A model generated the notes under the pieces. The model was not told the origin of the DNA and searched no databases. It worked only from the letters and a program-made list of their open reading frames with translations. The position numbers were made by a program, and so were the translations under genes. This document shows positions 17,571 to 25,953 of a stretch of 64,000 nt of DNA, in pieces. Origin of the DNA: Myxococcus stipitatus. Lineage in GTDB: Bacteria; Myxococcota; Myxococcia; Myxococcales; Myxococcaceae. The stretch is from positions 682,001 to 746,000 of the forward strand of contig NZ_CP147913.1 of the NCBI RefSeq assembly GCF_037414475.1, read 5' to 3'. How positions within the stretch are numbered: the first letter of the stretch is position 1; each line of letters begins with the position of its first letter.

Positions 17571-19303
17571 GCCCCACCTCTCCGTCTCCCATCCTTGGCA
17601 TCGACCTGGGCACGACCTACTCCCTCGTGTCCGTGTTCCGGGACGGCCACCCGGTCATCATCCCCAATGCGCTTGGAGAGTTCCTGACGCCCAGCGCCGT
17701 CGCGCTCGATGAACACGGGAACATGTTGGTGGGCGCGGCGGCACGCGCTCGCGCGGTCCTCCATCCCGAGCAGGCCGCCTTCGCCTTCAAGCGCGACATG
17801 GGCACCGCGCGGACCTATCGGCTGGGAGACCGCGAGTACTCGCCCCAAGAGTTGTCGGCGTTGATTCTCTCGACGCTCAAGCGCGACGCGGAGGTGTTCC
17901 TCGGCCATCCCGTCGAAGAGGCCATCATCACCGTGCCCGCGTACTTCGGAGATCCGCAGCGACAGGCCACCAAGGACGCGGGCGCCATCGCGGGACTCAA
18001 GGTCGAGCGCATCATCAACGAGCCCACGGCGGCGGCGCTTGCCTATGGCTTGCACGAGCGGCAGCGCGAGCTGAAGGCCGTCGTGCTGGACCTCGGCGGA
18101 GGGACGTTCGACGTCACGGTGCTGGAGATCATCGAAGGCGTGGTGGAGATCCAATCCTCGGCCGGAGACGCGCGGCTCGGAGGAGAGGACTTCGACACGC
18201 TGCTGGCCCGCCACGTCGCGCTGCAACTTCGTCATTCAAAGGGGGTGGACCTGGAAGCCCATGCTCCCGGCTGGGCTCGGATGCGAGAGGCCTGCGAAGC
18301 GGCCAAGAGGCGCCTGTCCCAGACGGACCGCACGCTCATCGTCCTCCCCGGGCTCCCCGTGGGTGAGGGGCGCAAGCTCGACTTCGAGTTCGCGCTCACA
18401 CGCGAAGAGGCGGAACAGGCCTGGGCCCCAGCGCTCGACCGGATGCGCGGCCCCATCCATCAAGCGCTTCAGGATGCCTCTCTCAAGGCCTCCGACATCG
18501 ACGAAGTCCTGCTCGTCGGCGGCTCGACACGCATGCCCGTGGTGGCCACCTTCGCGACACAGGTCTTCGGACGGCTGCCGTTGCGCAAGCTGCCTCCGGA
18601 CGAGGCCGTGGCCATGGGCGCGGCGGTGCAAGCGGCGATGAAGGCGGGAGACCAGGCCGTGGATGACCTGGTCGTCACGGACGTGGCGCCCTTCACGTTG
18701 GGGGTGAGCACCGCGGCCCAGCAGGGCCACCGGCGCATCACCGGAATCTTCAGCCCCATCCTCGAGCGAGGCACCGTCATCCCCGCCAGCCGCGTGGAGC
18801 GCTATTGGACGGCCGGGGACTTCCAGCGAGAGATTCGGCTGGAGGTCTATCAAGGCGAACATGCGCAGTGCAGCGACAACGTGAAGCTGGGCGAGTACTC
18901 GTTCAGCGGATTGCCGCCCGCTCCCGCTGGAGAGCAATCCATCGACGTGCGCTTCACGTATGACCTCAATGGCATCCTCGAAGTGGAGATCACCGTCGTC
19001 GCCACGGGGCGCAAGGAGTCGTTCGTCATCGAGCAACGTCCGGGCAAGCTCACGCCCGCCCAGATTGAAGAGGCTCGGCGCCGAATGAGTGCGCTGAAGC
19101 TCCATCCCCAGGACGCACTGCCCAACACGACGGCTCTGGCCCGCGCGGATGCCTTGCACGTCCAGCTCACGGGCTTGCCCCGGGAGGAACTGGCGGCGGC
19201 CATCGCCTCGTTCCGGCTGGCGCTCGAGAGTCAGCGGCCCGAGCTCATCACCCCCGCGAGAGACCACCTCACGGCCCTGGTCGCGCGCCTGCGCGAGCGC
19301 TGA
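17567..19303 (+). CDS. HscC-type Hsp70 chaperone
   Basis: The 578-aa protein has a complete nucleotide-binding domain: ILGIDLGTTYSLVSV at the start, LDLGGGTFDVTV for phosphate 2, and LLVGGSTRMPVV for adenosine binding. A short substrate domain follows (GIFSPILERGTVIPASRVE, then SIDVRFTYDLNGILEVE). The truncated C-terminus without a long lid, the IIPNALGEFLTPSAV segment and overall length are those of HscC rather than DnaK (about 635 aa). It binds and releases unfolded segments using ATP. It is coupled to the preceding J-like gene by an ATGA overlap. There is no GrpE gene nearby. Confidence 0.9.
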   Translation: MSPTSPSPILGIDLGTTYSLVSVFRDGHPVIIPNALGEFLTPSAVALDEHGNMLVGAAARARAVLHPEQAAFAFKRDMGTARTYRLGDREYSPQELSALILSTLKRDAEVFLGHPVEEAIITVPAYFGDPQRQATKDAGAIAGLKVERIINEPTAAALAYGLHERQRELKAVVLDLGGGTFDVTVLEIIEGVVEIQSSAGDARLGGEDFDTLLARHVALQLRHSKGVDLEAHAPGWARMREACEAAKRRLSQTDRTLIVLPGLPVGEGRKLDFEFALTREEAEQAWAPALDRMRGPIHQALQDASLKASDIDEVLLVGGSTRMPVVATFATQVFGRLPLRKLPPDEAVAMGAAVQAAMKAGDQAVDDLVVTDVAPFTLGVSTAAQQGHRRITGIFSPILERGTVIPASRVERYWTAGDFQREIRLEVYQGEHAQCSDNVKLGEYSFSGLPPAPAGEQSIDVRFTYDLNGILEVEITVVATGRKESFVIEQRPGKLTPAQIEEARRRMSALKLHPQDALPNTTALARADALHVQLTGLPREELAAAIASFRLALESQRPELITPARDHLTALVARLRER

Positions 19304-19312
19304 GTCCTGACA

Positions 19313-20116
19313 TCAGAAGTCCAGGACCATCTCGAACTGTGTGAGCGCTGACTGCGCGAAGCCCGCGCCCAGGAAGAATCGCTCACACAGTCCTTCCGGG
19401 ATGATGGCGCTCGCCACCACCGTCTTCCCGGGATGCGCGGCGGCCAGGGCGCGCAACAAACGCCGGCCCTCGCCCTGCCCTCGCGACGACGGCTCCACCA
19501 CCAGCGACCGCACGCCCACCGAGGGCGCCGAGACATCCGCCACCACCGCATAGGCCGAGCCACATCGGAACGCTCGCGCGGGCAAGGCCAACCCTCGCAC
19601 CGTGGCCGCGTCGAGCTGCCATGGCAGTCCCGCCGGGAGCAGCCTCGCGCACTCGCTCAGGTCCACTTCCTCCAAGGGCCCCGGCGCAGGTACCGGAGTC
19701 CCCGTGAAGCCCACCAGGCGCCGCGTCTTCCGAAACCCCAGGCGCTCATAGAGCTTCACCGCGGGCGTGTTCTGCTCGATGACCTCCAACACCATCCTCG
19801 CGTCGCCTCGCGCTCGAGCCTCCTCCATCAACGGACGAAGCATCGCGCCACCCAGACCCTGGCCGCGATGACTGGGAATGATGCCCATGCCCGCGACCCG
19901 GCTGATGCGTCCTCGCCGCGCCATCAACACGAGCCCCGCGGACTCACCGGAGACCCTCGCGACCCGGCTCTCCATCAACGAGATGTGCTCGCTTCGCACC
20001 CTCGCGTCGAAGGCCTGTGGCGCGTCAGACACCGGGACGAAATACCCCTCGAAGGAGCGGGCGAACAACGAGGACAACGACAGGAATGGCAGCTCGGCGG
20101 CGCGTACGAGTTCCAT
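19313..20116 (-). CDS. Tandem GNAT-fold acetyltransferase (267 aa)
   Basis: Two GNAT units lie head to tail. The first (about 40-155) has the acetyl-CoA loop GIIPSHRGQGLGGAML followed by NTPAVKLYERLGFRK. The second (about 185-265) has VVEPSSRGQGEGRRLL and a C-terminal FFLGAGFAQSA. Both pyrophosphate-binding Q/R-x-x-G-x-G/A patterns look usable. The substrate cannot be read from sequence. ATG 20116 is chosen over a start 63 bp upstream that lacks similarity to the family. The gene converges with hscC, 9 bp apart, and lies downstream of the acidic FHA gene on the same strand. Confidence 0.85.
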   Translation of the reverse strand: MELVRAAELPFLSLSSLFARSFEGYFVPVSDAPQAFDARVRSEHISLMESRVARVSGESAGLVLMARRGRISRVAGMGIIPSHRGQGLGGAMLRPLMEEARARGDARMVLEVIEQNTPAVKLYERLGFRKTRRLVGFTGTPVPAPGPLEEVDLSECARLLPAGLPWQLDAATVRGLALPARAFRCGSAYAVVADVSAPSVGVRSLVVEPSSRGQGEGRRLLRALAAAHPGKTVVASAIIPEGLCERFFLGAGFAQSALTQFEMVLDF

Positions 20117-20247
20117 GACACCCCTCAACCCTGAAGCTCCCGAGCCATTCCACACCCTCGTGGAAGTCTCGCGGAGCACGACCTCGGCTCACGAGCACCT
20201 CGCGCGGCAGCCGCCTCCACCGTCGCGCGGGACGATGGAGGCAGCAA

Positions 20248-20270
20248 GACGACCTGCGGCTCAGGTCGTC
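20248..20270 (-). terminator. Hairpin at the end of the acidic FHA gene
   Basis: An 8-bp perfect stem (GACGACCT and its complement) with a 7-base loop overlaps the stop codon of the gene ending at 20261. No T-run follows, so termination is only possible. It could instead separate expression of this gene from the downstream acetyltransferase. Confidence 0.35.
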
Positions 20271-21646
20271 ATCGAGAAGGTGATGCGGATACCGCCCAGC
20301 AGATACTCCTCGCCGTCCGACACCTGACGGCGGGTGATGCGCGCGTTGTCGAACCAGGTTCCGTTCGAGGACTTGAGGTCCTCGATGAACACGTTGGCGC
20401 CATCGCGCAGCACCACCGCGTGCTCACGCGACACCCGGGCGGACTTCACCATCAGGTCGGCGCTCGGCCCACGACCGACAATGAAGCGCTCCTTCGCGAC
20501 AGCCACGGGCTCGCCTTCGTCGAGCCGGACGTACACGAGCAGCTCCGGCTTCGCTTGGACGATGAGGGTCTTGTCCGGCTTCACCGGGGCCGGAACCTTG
20601 CGGTCCTCGGTGATGGGCTCGGAGTCCTCTTCCTCCAGCATGGCCGGCTCGCTCGGCGAAGCCGCGGCGGCGTCCGTGTCGTGAGCCTCCCCGTCATCCA
20701 GCATCGCGGGCTCGCCCGACGCCGCTACCGCGTCCTCCGGCTCGTCGTCTTCAGCGGGCTCATCCGTGTCGTCCTCATCCGACGCCGCGTCATCGGAAGT
20801 CGAGTCCTCTTCGCCAGAGTCCTCGTCCCCAGACGTCTCCTCGGCGGGATCGCCATCCGAGGCCGCCCCATCGGAATCGTCCGCGTCTTCCTCGGCCTCG
20901 GAATCGTCGGCGTCCTCCTCGTCCGAATCCGCCTCATCATCGGAGTCGTCGGAATCGTCCGCGTCTGCCTCGTCCGAGTCCTCGTCGTCCGAGTCCTCGT
21001 CCGCCGCCTTCACCTCCACGGGCACCACCATCCGGTCGACGTCACTCACGATGTCCCGGACACGGGCCACGGCGGCCGCCCGAAGCGCCTCGACATCCAC
21101 GGGCGGCTCCTCGGCCTTCTTGGAATCGTCGGCCTCTTCAGTCGCGGCGGGTGCCTCGGCGCTGGCGGAGGCGTCCTCGTCCATTTCGCCTGGCGCACCT
21201 TCATGTTCGCCCGTCTGAGGCTCGTCCTCCTCGTCCTCCTCTTCCACCGCGACAGCGGCGGGCGGGGACCGAGGCACCACCTTCTCTTCCACGACGGCGC
21301 GCGCGACGACCTCTTCGGCCGGCGTGTTTTCGACGACGGGAGGAAGCGCTGACTCGACCAGTGCCTTCGTCGCGACAACCGGAGGAGGTGTCACCTCGAC
21401 CAGGGCCTTCGCCGCGACGGGCGGGGGCGCGACCACCGGAGTCTCTCGCGTCACTACCGGAGCCTGGGCCGAGGCCGCCTCCGCGAGGTTCACCTGCGTG
21501 GTCTGGATGAATCCAAACTGCCGCGCGAGCGCGAAGATGGCCTGGTTGACCAGGACATCCTTGTCCACGCCCATCTCCCGGCTCATGGCCTCCAGGGCAT
21601 TCCAGAGCGGGTCCGCGACTTCGACCTTTCGAGGAGTGCGATTCAT
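20261..21646 (-). CDS. FHA-domain protein with long acidic repeat-like linker and ribbon-helix-helix-like N-terminus
   Basis: Three regions are visible. Residues 1-50 (KVEVADPLWNALEAMSREMG, VLVNQAIFALARQ) look like a ribbon-helix-helix DNA-binding or dimerising segment. Residues about 60-330 form a low-complexity linker whose centre is almost purely Asp, Glu and Ser with DSDDE-type runs. Residues about 365-455 are a canonical FHA domain (FIVGRGPSADL, SARVSREHAVV, LKSSNGTWF). It should read phosphothreonine signals; whether the N-terminus binds DNA is untested. It starts 4 bp after the stop of the thioredoxin-TPR gene, so the two form an operon. The acidic tract may mimic nucleic acid or bind cations. 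Confidence 0.85.
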   Translation of the reverse strand: MNRTPRKVEVADPLWNALEAMSREMGVDKDVLVNQAIFALARQFGFIQTTQVNLAEAASAQAPVVTRETPVVAPPPVAAKALVEVTPPPVVATKALVESALPPVVENTPAEEVVARAVVEEKVVPRSPPAAVAVEEEDEEDEPQTGEHEGAPGEMDEDASASAEAPAATEEADDSKKAEEPPVDVEALRAAAVARVRDIVSDVDRMVVPVEVKAADEDSDDEDSDEADADDSDDSDDEADSDEEDADDSEAEEDADDSDGAASDGDPAEETSGDEDSGEEDSTSDDAASDEDDTDEPAEDDEPEDAVAASGEPAMLDDGEAHDTDAAAASPSEPAMLEEEDSEPITEDRKVPAPVKPDKTLIVQAKPELLVYVRLDEGEPVAVAKERFIVGRGPSADLMVKSARVSREHAVVLRDGANVFIEDLKSSNGTWFDNARITRRQVSDGEEYLLGGIRITFSMTT

Positions 21647-21649
21647 GGG

Positions 21650-23956
21650 TCAGCTCCCCCTCAAGTTGTCCTGCCAGGGTGAAACATTGTCACTGTCCGC
21701 CAGCCAATAGAACATCGCCTGCGTCTCACTGTAGTGCTGCTCGATGATGCCCACGAGCTGCGAGGGGACCGCGTCGATGTCCACGCCCTCGAACTCGAAG
21801 CTCGCCGCCCCCGAGGCCTTGGCGCCACGTCCGCCCGTCACGCGGCGATCTCTCGCGCGCCACAGACGCTGACTCGACATGCCCGCCGCATGGCCGAAGT
21901 TCTCCGGAGAGATGACCTTCTTGGGCATCACCAGCTTCGTCTCACCGCAGGACCACAACAGCCAGGTGAGCGCGCTCCAGTCCCCGCGCGCGAAGCGGAT
22001 CAGATCGGGCAAGCCCACGCCCGCCACCGCCAGGCTCTCGTCCACGGAGACGGACTCCTCGCCCACCTCCACCTCGTCCTCCACCAACTCCACCGGCCCC
22101 TGGGGAAGCAGCGCGGACATGTCCGGCGGCATCCACGGCAACGACACCCCGGGCTTGAAGCGGCCCTGGAGTTCGGTGCGAATCTTCTGCAACCGCGTGG
22201 CGTACTTCTGGACGACGCGCTGGATGGCCATGAGCGTCTGCGCGGGCGCCTCCGGAAGGTTGTCGTAGGTCGAGTGCGGCGTCTCCTTCGCGGGCCAGAA
22301 GTCGAACACGGGGAACAAGCTCCGCGTGTAGGCCCCAAGGAACGACGCCGAGTCGGGCTCCGCCTTCTTCAGCCCCTCGGCGTCCTTCAGCGCGTGCGCG
22401 TCCAGCCCCATGTTCAACAAGATGAGGCCCCGGGTGAACAGGAAGTCCGCGCGCTCCGGCGACAAGAGCAGCGCCGCGTTGACGAAATCCAGCGCCGCCC
22501 GAGGCTTGTCCGACTGGTCCAGCAATACCGCGCAGGCCCGCAGCAGCATGCCCGCATCGCCGCCGCGCACCAGCGCGCCCGCCATGGCCTCCCAGGAGTT
22601 GCTCGCATTCTCCAGCACTTCGGCCGCCGTGCCCCGCGCGTTCCTCGGCGTGCGCGGCAGCGTCACGCGCTCCAGCAGCTCCAGCATCGGCGCCACCTGC
22701 TGGTCGCTCGCCACCGCGCGCGCCATGGCCAACAGCGCCTCGCGATGCTTGCGCGCCTTCAAGCACGTCTCCGCGTACTCACGCCAGGCCGACGCGGGGC
22801 GAGGCAGGTTGGAGAGGACCTGCGAGGCGCTCAGCTCCTCCTCGAACTGCGCGACGCCCAGGTCCCGCGACAAAACCACCGCGCGGTCCTCGTCGAGCAG
22901 CGTCCACGCGTCGCAGGCCTCGCCCTGGTCGAAGCGCCCCTCGTCGAAGCGCACCCGAGGGTCCTGGTACTCGTCGTTCGCCAGCGAACGGAAGAGCCCC
23001 TGGCGCGAGCCGTCCACGTACTCCGCCTCCCAGAGCAACTCCCCCGTCGGAAGCCAGAAGCGCGACAAGCCGTGGCGCTCGCCCGCGACGTCCAGGTTGA
23101 CGTGGGACCACTGATTCATGTCCTCGCGGTACTCGGCCTCCAGCGGGACACCCTTGGGACGGTCGGGGTATGGCTCCCCCGTCGAGGGGACCACGCGGCG
23201 GCCCTGGCCGTCATAGTGCTTCACGTCCACCACGCGGCCATGGTCGTACGTCATGACCGTCTTGCGCACGGACAGGGAGACGCCGTTCTCGTGCATGCGC
23301 TCCGTCGTGTACTTCTCGGACGCGTACCAGGCCCTCGGCCCGTGGATGTCCCCCTTCACGAACTCGCCGTCCTGGGAGACCTCACCGCTCTCGTGGAAGC
23401 GCTTGAAGGGGCCGTGCGGCTTGCCGTTCTCGTAGACGCACTCGTTGCAGAGCGTGCCGTCCGCGCGCCAGTACTTGAAAGGCCCCTGCTTGCGGCCCTT
23501 GGCGTCCGTCGTCCCGTGCACCCACTCGCTGTCGCCTTCATCCCATTCGGCGTCGGGATGCACACCCGGCGGGACGATGCCCTGCTCGGTGAGCTTCTTG
23601 TTCTCTTCCGCACGTTTCACCGCGTCGACGTCCACCGACTTCAGCGACTTGACCAGCGCCTCCAGCCGGCCCGCCGGCATCGCTCCGGCCGAGCGATGGA
23701 CCACCACGCCGCCCTTGAAGGCCATGAGCGTGGGGATGGACTGGACCTCGAAGCGGCCCGCGAGCTCCTGCTGCGCCTCCGTGTCGACCTTGCCGAAGAC
23801 GACATCCGGGTGCTTCTGCGCGGTGGCCGTGAAGATGGGCGCGAAGTTGCGGCACGGGCCACACCACTCCGCCCAGAAGTCCACCAGGACCAGCCCCGGG
23901 GCGCCGGTGGTCTGCTCGAACGTCTCAGCCGTCAGGTCGACGGTGTGCTCACTCAA
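21650..23956 (-). CDS. Thioredoxin-MORN-TPR fusion protein (768 aa)
   Basis: Residues 1-105 are a thioredoxin domain with the intact WCGPC site (Cys32 and Cys35). Residues about 150-370 contain MORN/YwqK-type repeats (GPFKYWRADGTLCNE, GPFKRFHESGEVSQDGEF, then LSRFWLPTGELLWE). Residues about 390-560 hold TPR-like helices. The last 200 residues, with a polar acidic stretch, are unassigned. TTG 23956 is preferred over TTG 23962, since a GAGG site lies 7 bases ahead of it. No signal peptide is seen, so it is cytoplasmic. The arrangement suggests a redox-active scaffold, but the target is unknown. It is the first gene of an operon with the acidic FHA protein. Confidence 0.85.
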   Translation of the reverse strand: MSEHTVDLTAETFEQTTGAPGLVLVDFWAEWCGPCRNFAPIFTATAQKHPDVVFGKVDTEAQQELAGRFEVQSIPTLMAFKGGVVVHRSAGAMPAGRLEALVKSLKSVDVDAVKRAEENKKLTEQGIVPPGVHPDAEWDEGDSEWVHGTTDAKGRKQGPFKYWRADGTLCNECVYENGKPHGPFKRFHESGEVSQDGEFVKGDIHGPRAWYASEKYTTERMHENGVSLSVRKTVMTYDHGRVVDVKHYDGQGRRVVPSTGEPYPDRPKGVPLEAEYREDMNQWSHVNLDVAGERHGLSRFWLPTGELLWEAEYVDGSRQGLFRSLANDEYQDPRVRFDEGRFDQGEACDAWTLLDEDRAVVLSRDLGVAQFEEELSASQVLSNLPRPASAWREYAETCLKARKHREALLAMARAVASDQQVAPMLELLERVTLPRTPRNARGTAAEVLENASNSWEAMAGALVRGGDAGMLLRACAVLLDQSDKPRAALDFVNAALLLSPERADFLFTRGLILLNMGLDAHALKDAEGLKKAEPDSASFLGAYTRSLFPVFDFWPAKETPHSTYDNLPEAPAQTLMAIQRVVQKYATRLQKIRTELQGRFKPGVSLPWMPPDMSALLPQGPVELVEDEVEVGEESVSVDESLAVAGVGLPDLIRFARGDWSALTWLLWSCGETKLVMPKKVISPENFGHAAGMSSQRLWRARDRRVTGGRGAKASGAASFEFEGVDIDAVPSQLVGIIEQHYSETQAMFYWLADSDNVSPWQDNLRGS

Positions 23957-24027
23957 GGTCAATCCTCGATGCCAATGGGATGCGCCTGCTTGTAGTCAAA
24001 CCCTTCGCCCCACGCCAGCGGAGCCCT

Positions 24028-24945
24028 ATGCTGCGTGACGTGCGCACGCTCATACCGTCCCTTGCACTTTCCCTTCTGGTCGCTCTCGTCCCGGCGACTC
24101 CGGCCCTGGCGCAGTCCTCATCGGACGCGCCTCGGCTCCATGAGCTGCGCTTCGACTGGACACGGGACGGCATCATCACGGGAACGTCCGCCGTCCTCTG
24201 GGTTTCGAGCGAGGCGCTCTTCAAGGACGACCTGGCCCCGGCGAAGTGCCGTTGGTGCGACCGGGCTCCAGACGGCACCGACAGGCTCAACAAACTGGAC
24301 CGGTGGGGCCGGGGCCTGGCCGGAGACACCGAGGCGTCACGCCACCGGGCGGCCACCTGGAGCAACATCCTGGGCTTTGGCGCGGTGCCCCTGGGCGTGA
24401 TGGGCGCGCAGTTCGCGCTCAGCCGCTCCTCGGACGCCCCCGACCGGTTCTTCGCCGAGGACGCCACCATCATCCTCGAGAGCACGATGCTCTCCATCCT
24501 CGCCAATCAGGCCGTGAAGTTCATCGCCGGCCGCGAGCGCCCCTTCGTCCATGTCCTGCCGGAAGACCAGAAGCACCTCACGGAACAGCCCAGCGACAAC
24601 AACCTGTCTTTCTACAGCGGCCACACCAGCCTGGCCTTCTCGCTGGTGGTCTCCGCGGGGACGGTGGCCGCGCTGCGCGGCTACAAGCACCAGGAATGGC
24701 TCTGGGCGGTGGGCCTGCCGCTGGCGGCCTCCGTGGGACTGCTGCGCATGGGCGCGGACAAGCACTACCTCACCGACGTGGCCATGGGCGCAATCGTGGG
24801 CTCCGCGTTCGGCGTGGCCGTCCCCTTGTTGCTGCATGGCCGCGAGCAGCCGGTGGCACCCTCCTCCACGAGCCATGACCCCAGCGCCACCCGATGGAGG
24901 CCCATGGTCGGCGCGCGCATGGCGGGAATCTCCGGCGTCTTCTAG
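24028..24945 (+). CDS. PAP2-family membrane phosphatase
   Basis: The type 2 phosphatidic acid phosphatase triad is complete: K164-x6-R171-P172, YSGH (196-199) and R240-x5-H246-x3-D250. An N-terminal signal or anchor (about 8-28) and further hydrophobic segments place it in the envelope. Family members dephosphorylate lipid phosphates such as phosphatidate, undecaprenyl diphosphate or lipid A. The N-terminal region holds a CRWC pair that may be structural. ATG 24028 is used because it starts directly at the signal peptide. Its stop overlaps the stop of the convergent phosphoesterase gene by four bases. Confidence 0.9.
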   Translation: MLRDVRTLIPSLALSLLVALVPATPALAQSSSDAPRLHELRFDWTRDGIITGTSAVLWVSSEALFKDDLAPAKCRWCDRAPDGTDRLNKLDRWGRGLAGDTEASRHRAATWSNILGFGAVPLGVMGAQFALSRSSDAPDRFFAEDATIILESTMLSILANQAVKFIAGRERPFVHVLPEDQKHLTEQPSDNNLSFYSGHTSLAFSLVVSAGTVAALRGYKHQEWLWAVGLPLAASVGLLRMGADKHYLTDVAMGAIVGSAFGVAVPLLLHGREQPVAPSSTSHDPSATRWRPMVGARMAGISGVF

Positions 24946-25856
24946 ACGGGCGCCGTCACCGTGGCGTCGCCCCCTTCGGCCTCCACGGAGGGCACCGGCA
25001 GCGAAGACATGTCCCAGCGCTGGTCCAGCACCCACGCCACCTGACCCGTGACACCCCACCCCGCACGCACGGGGGTCCGGCCTTCGTACTCCAGCCAGAA
25101 CACGGACTCCTCCGGACGGGAGGCCTGGTCCAGGCATGCGATGCGCGTCGCCGGACGCCCCAGTCCTTCCAACGTCACCGCGAAGGCCTTGTGTGAGTGC
25201 CCGCACAACATCCACCGGGGCAGCACCGTGTCCACCAACCTCCGCGTCACCGGGTTGCCAATCCAATACGAGGGCAGGGGCCGGGGCGGCGAGGGGTTCT
25301 CCTCGCGCGCACGTTGGACGATGCCTCGCGGCCACTCGTGGACGAGCATCAGGTCCACGTCCCGCAGCGGCATCACCCGCTCCACCTCGCCCGCGCGGAA
25401 GTAGCCCGCCTGTTTCATCAGGTCCTGGGTGACGGGGCGGCGCAACGGCTGGTCGATGAAGCGCGGGGCATGAATGCCAGACAGATAGGCCACCCTCAGC
25501 CCGCACAGCTCCCGCGAGCCCGAGCGCCCCAGGTACGTCACTCCGGGCGCCAGCTCGCCTCCCTCCTGGAAGTCGTGCAGCGCCTCGAAGTCCTCGTTGT
25601 TGCCCCCGATGAAATACAGCGGGCGCTTCACGCGGCGGATGCCGTCCGCGTATTCGGCGAACTCGGCGGGCATCGTGCGCTTGGCGGCCTTGCGCCGGTG
25701 GTCATCCGCGCGGCGGAACGCCTCCACGTCCCCCACCGCCAGCACCATGGCCACGGGCCGCCCACGTGACTGCTCCAGCGCGTCCAACCACGTCTCCACG
25801 CGGTGGAAGCGACCGTGGATGTCACCCAGGGCAGCAACCAGGAGGGGCTCCGGCAT
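24942..25856 (-). CDS. Calcineurin-like metallophosphoesterase (304 aa)
   Basis: The metal-site motifs appear in order: GDIHGRF (about 11-17), GDVEAF (first subdomain), GGNNED, VHEWPRG and GHSHKAF near residue 215. The GNxE/D motif is present, which is typical of two-metal phosphoesterases. There is no signal peptide, so it is probably cytoplasmic. The natural substrate cannot be read from sequence; relatives act on nucleotides, proteins or phospholipids. Neighbouring PAP2 and phosphoesterase genes are convergent and need not be functionally linked. Confidence 0.88.
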   Translation of the reverse strand: MPEPLLVAALGDIHGRFHRVETWLDALEQSRGRPVAMVLAVGDVEAFRRADDHRRKAAKRTMPAEFAEYADGIRRVKRPLYFIGGNNEDFEALHDFQEGGELAPGVTYLGRSGSRELCGLRVAYLSGIHAPRFIDQPLRRPVTQDLMKQAGYFRAGEVERVMPLRDVDLMLVHEWPRGIVQRAREENPSPPRPLPSYWIGNPVTRRLVDTVLPRWMLCGHSHKAFAVTLEGLGRPATRIACLDQASRPEESVFWLEYEGRTPVRAGWGVTGQVAWVLDQRWDMSSLPVPSVEAEGGDATVTAPV

Positions 25857-25895
25857 CGCGCCCGAAAGGTTGCCCTCCCCTCCCTACCCTGTCGA

Positions 25896-25923
25896 GCCAT
25901 CCGTCCCCCAGGGGATGGATGGC
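25896..25923 (-). terminator. Strong hairpin downstream of the VWA lipoprotein gene
   Basis: Twelve base pairs, including one G-U pair, close a 4-base loop about 30 bases past the stop at 25954. No T-tract follows on the minus strand, so it is a terminator-like or RNA-stability element. It lies between the VWA gene and the co-directional metallophosphoesterase gene. Confidence 0.55.
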
Positions 25924-25953
25924 TGACAGAAAAGCCACAGTCGCGCGTGAGTT

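Noticed and set aside
21734..23995. A 753-codon plus-strand frame opposite the thioredoxin fusion
   Set aside because: It is rich in Arg, Gln and His with no domain; the minus strand has the thioredoxin motif and proper start.
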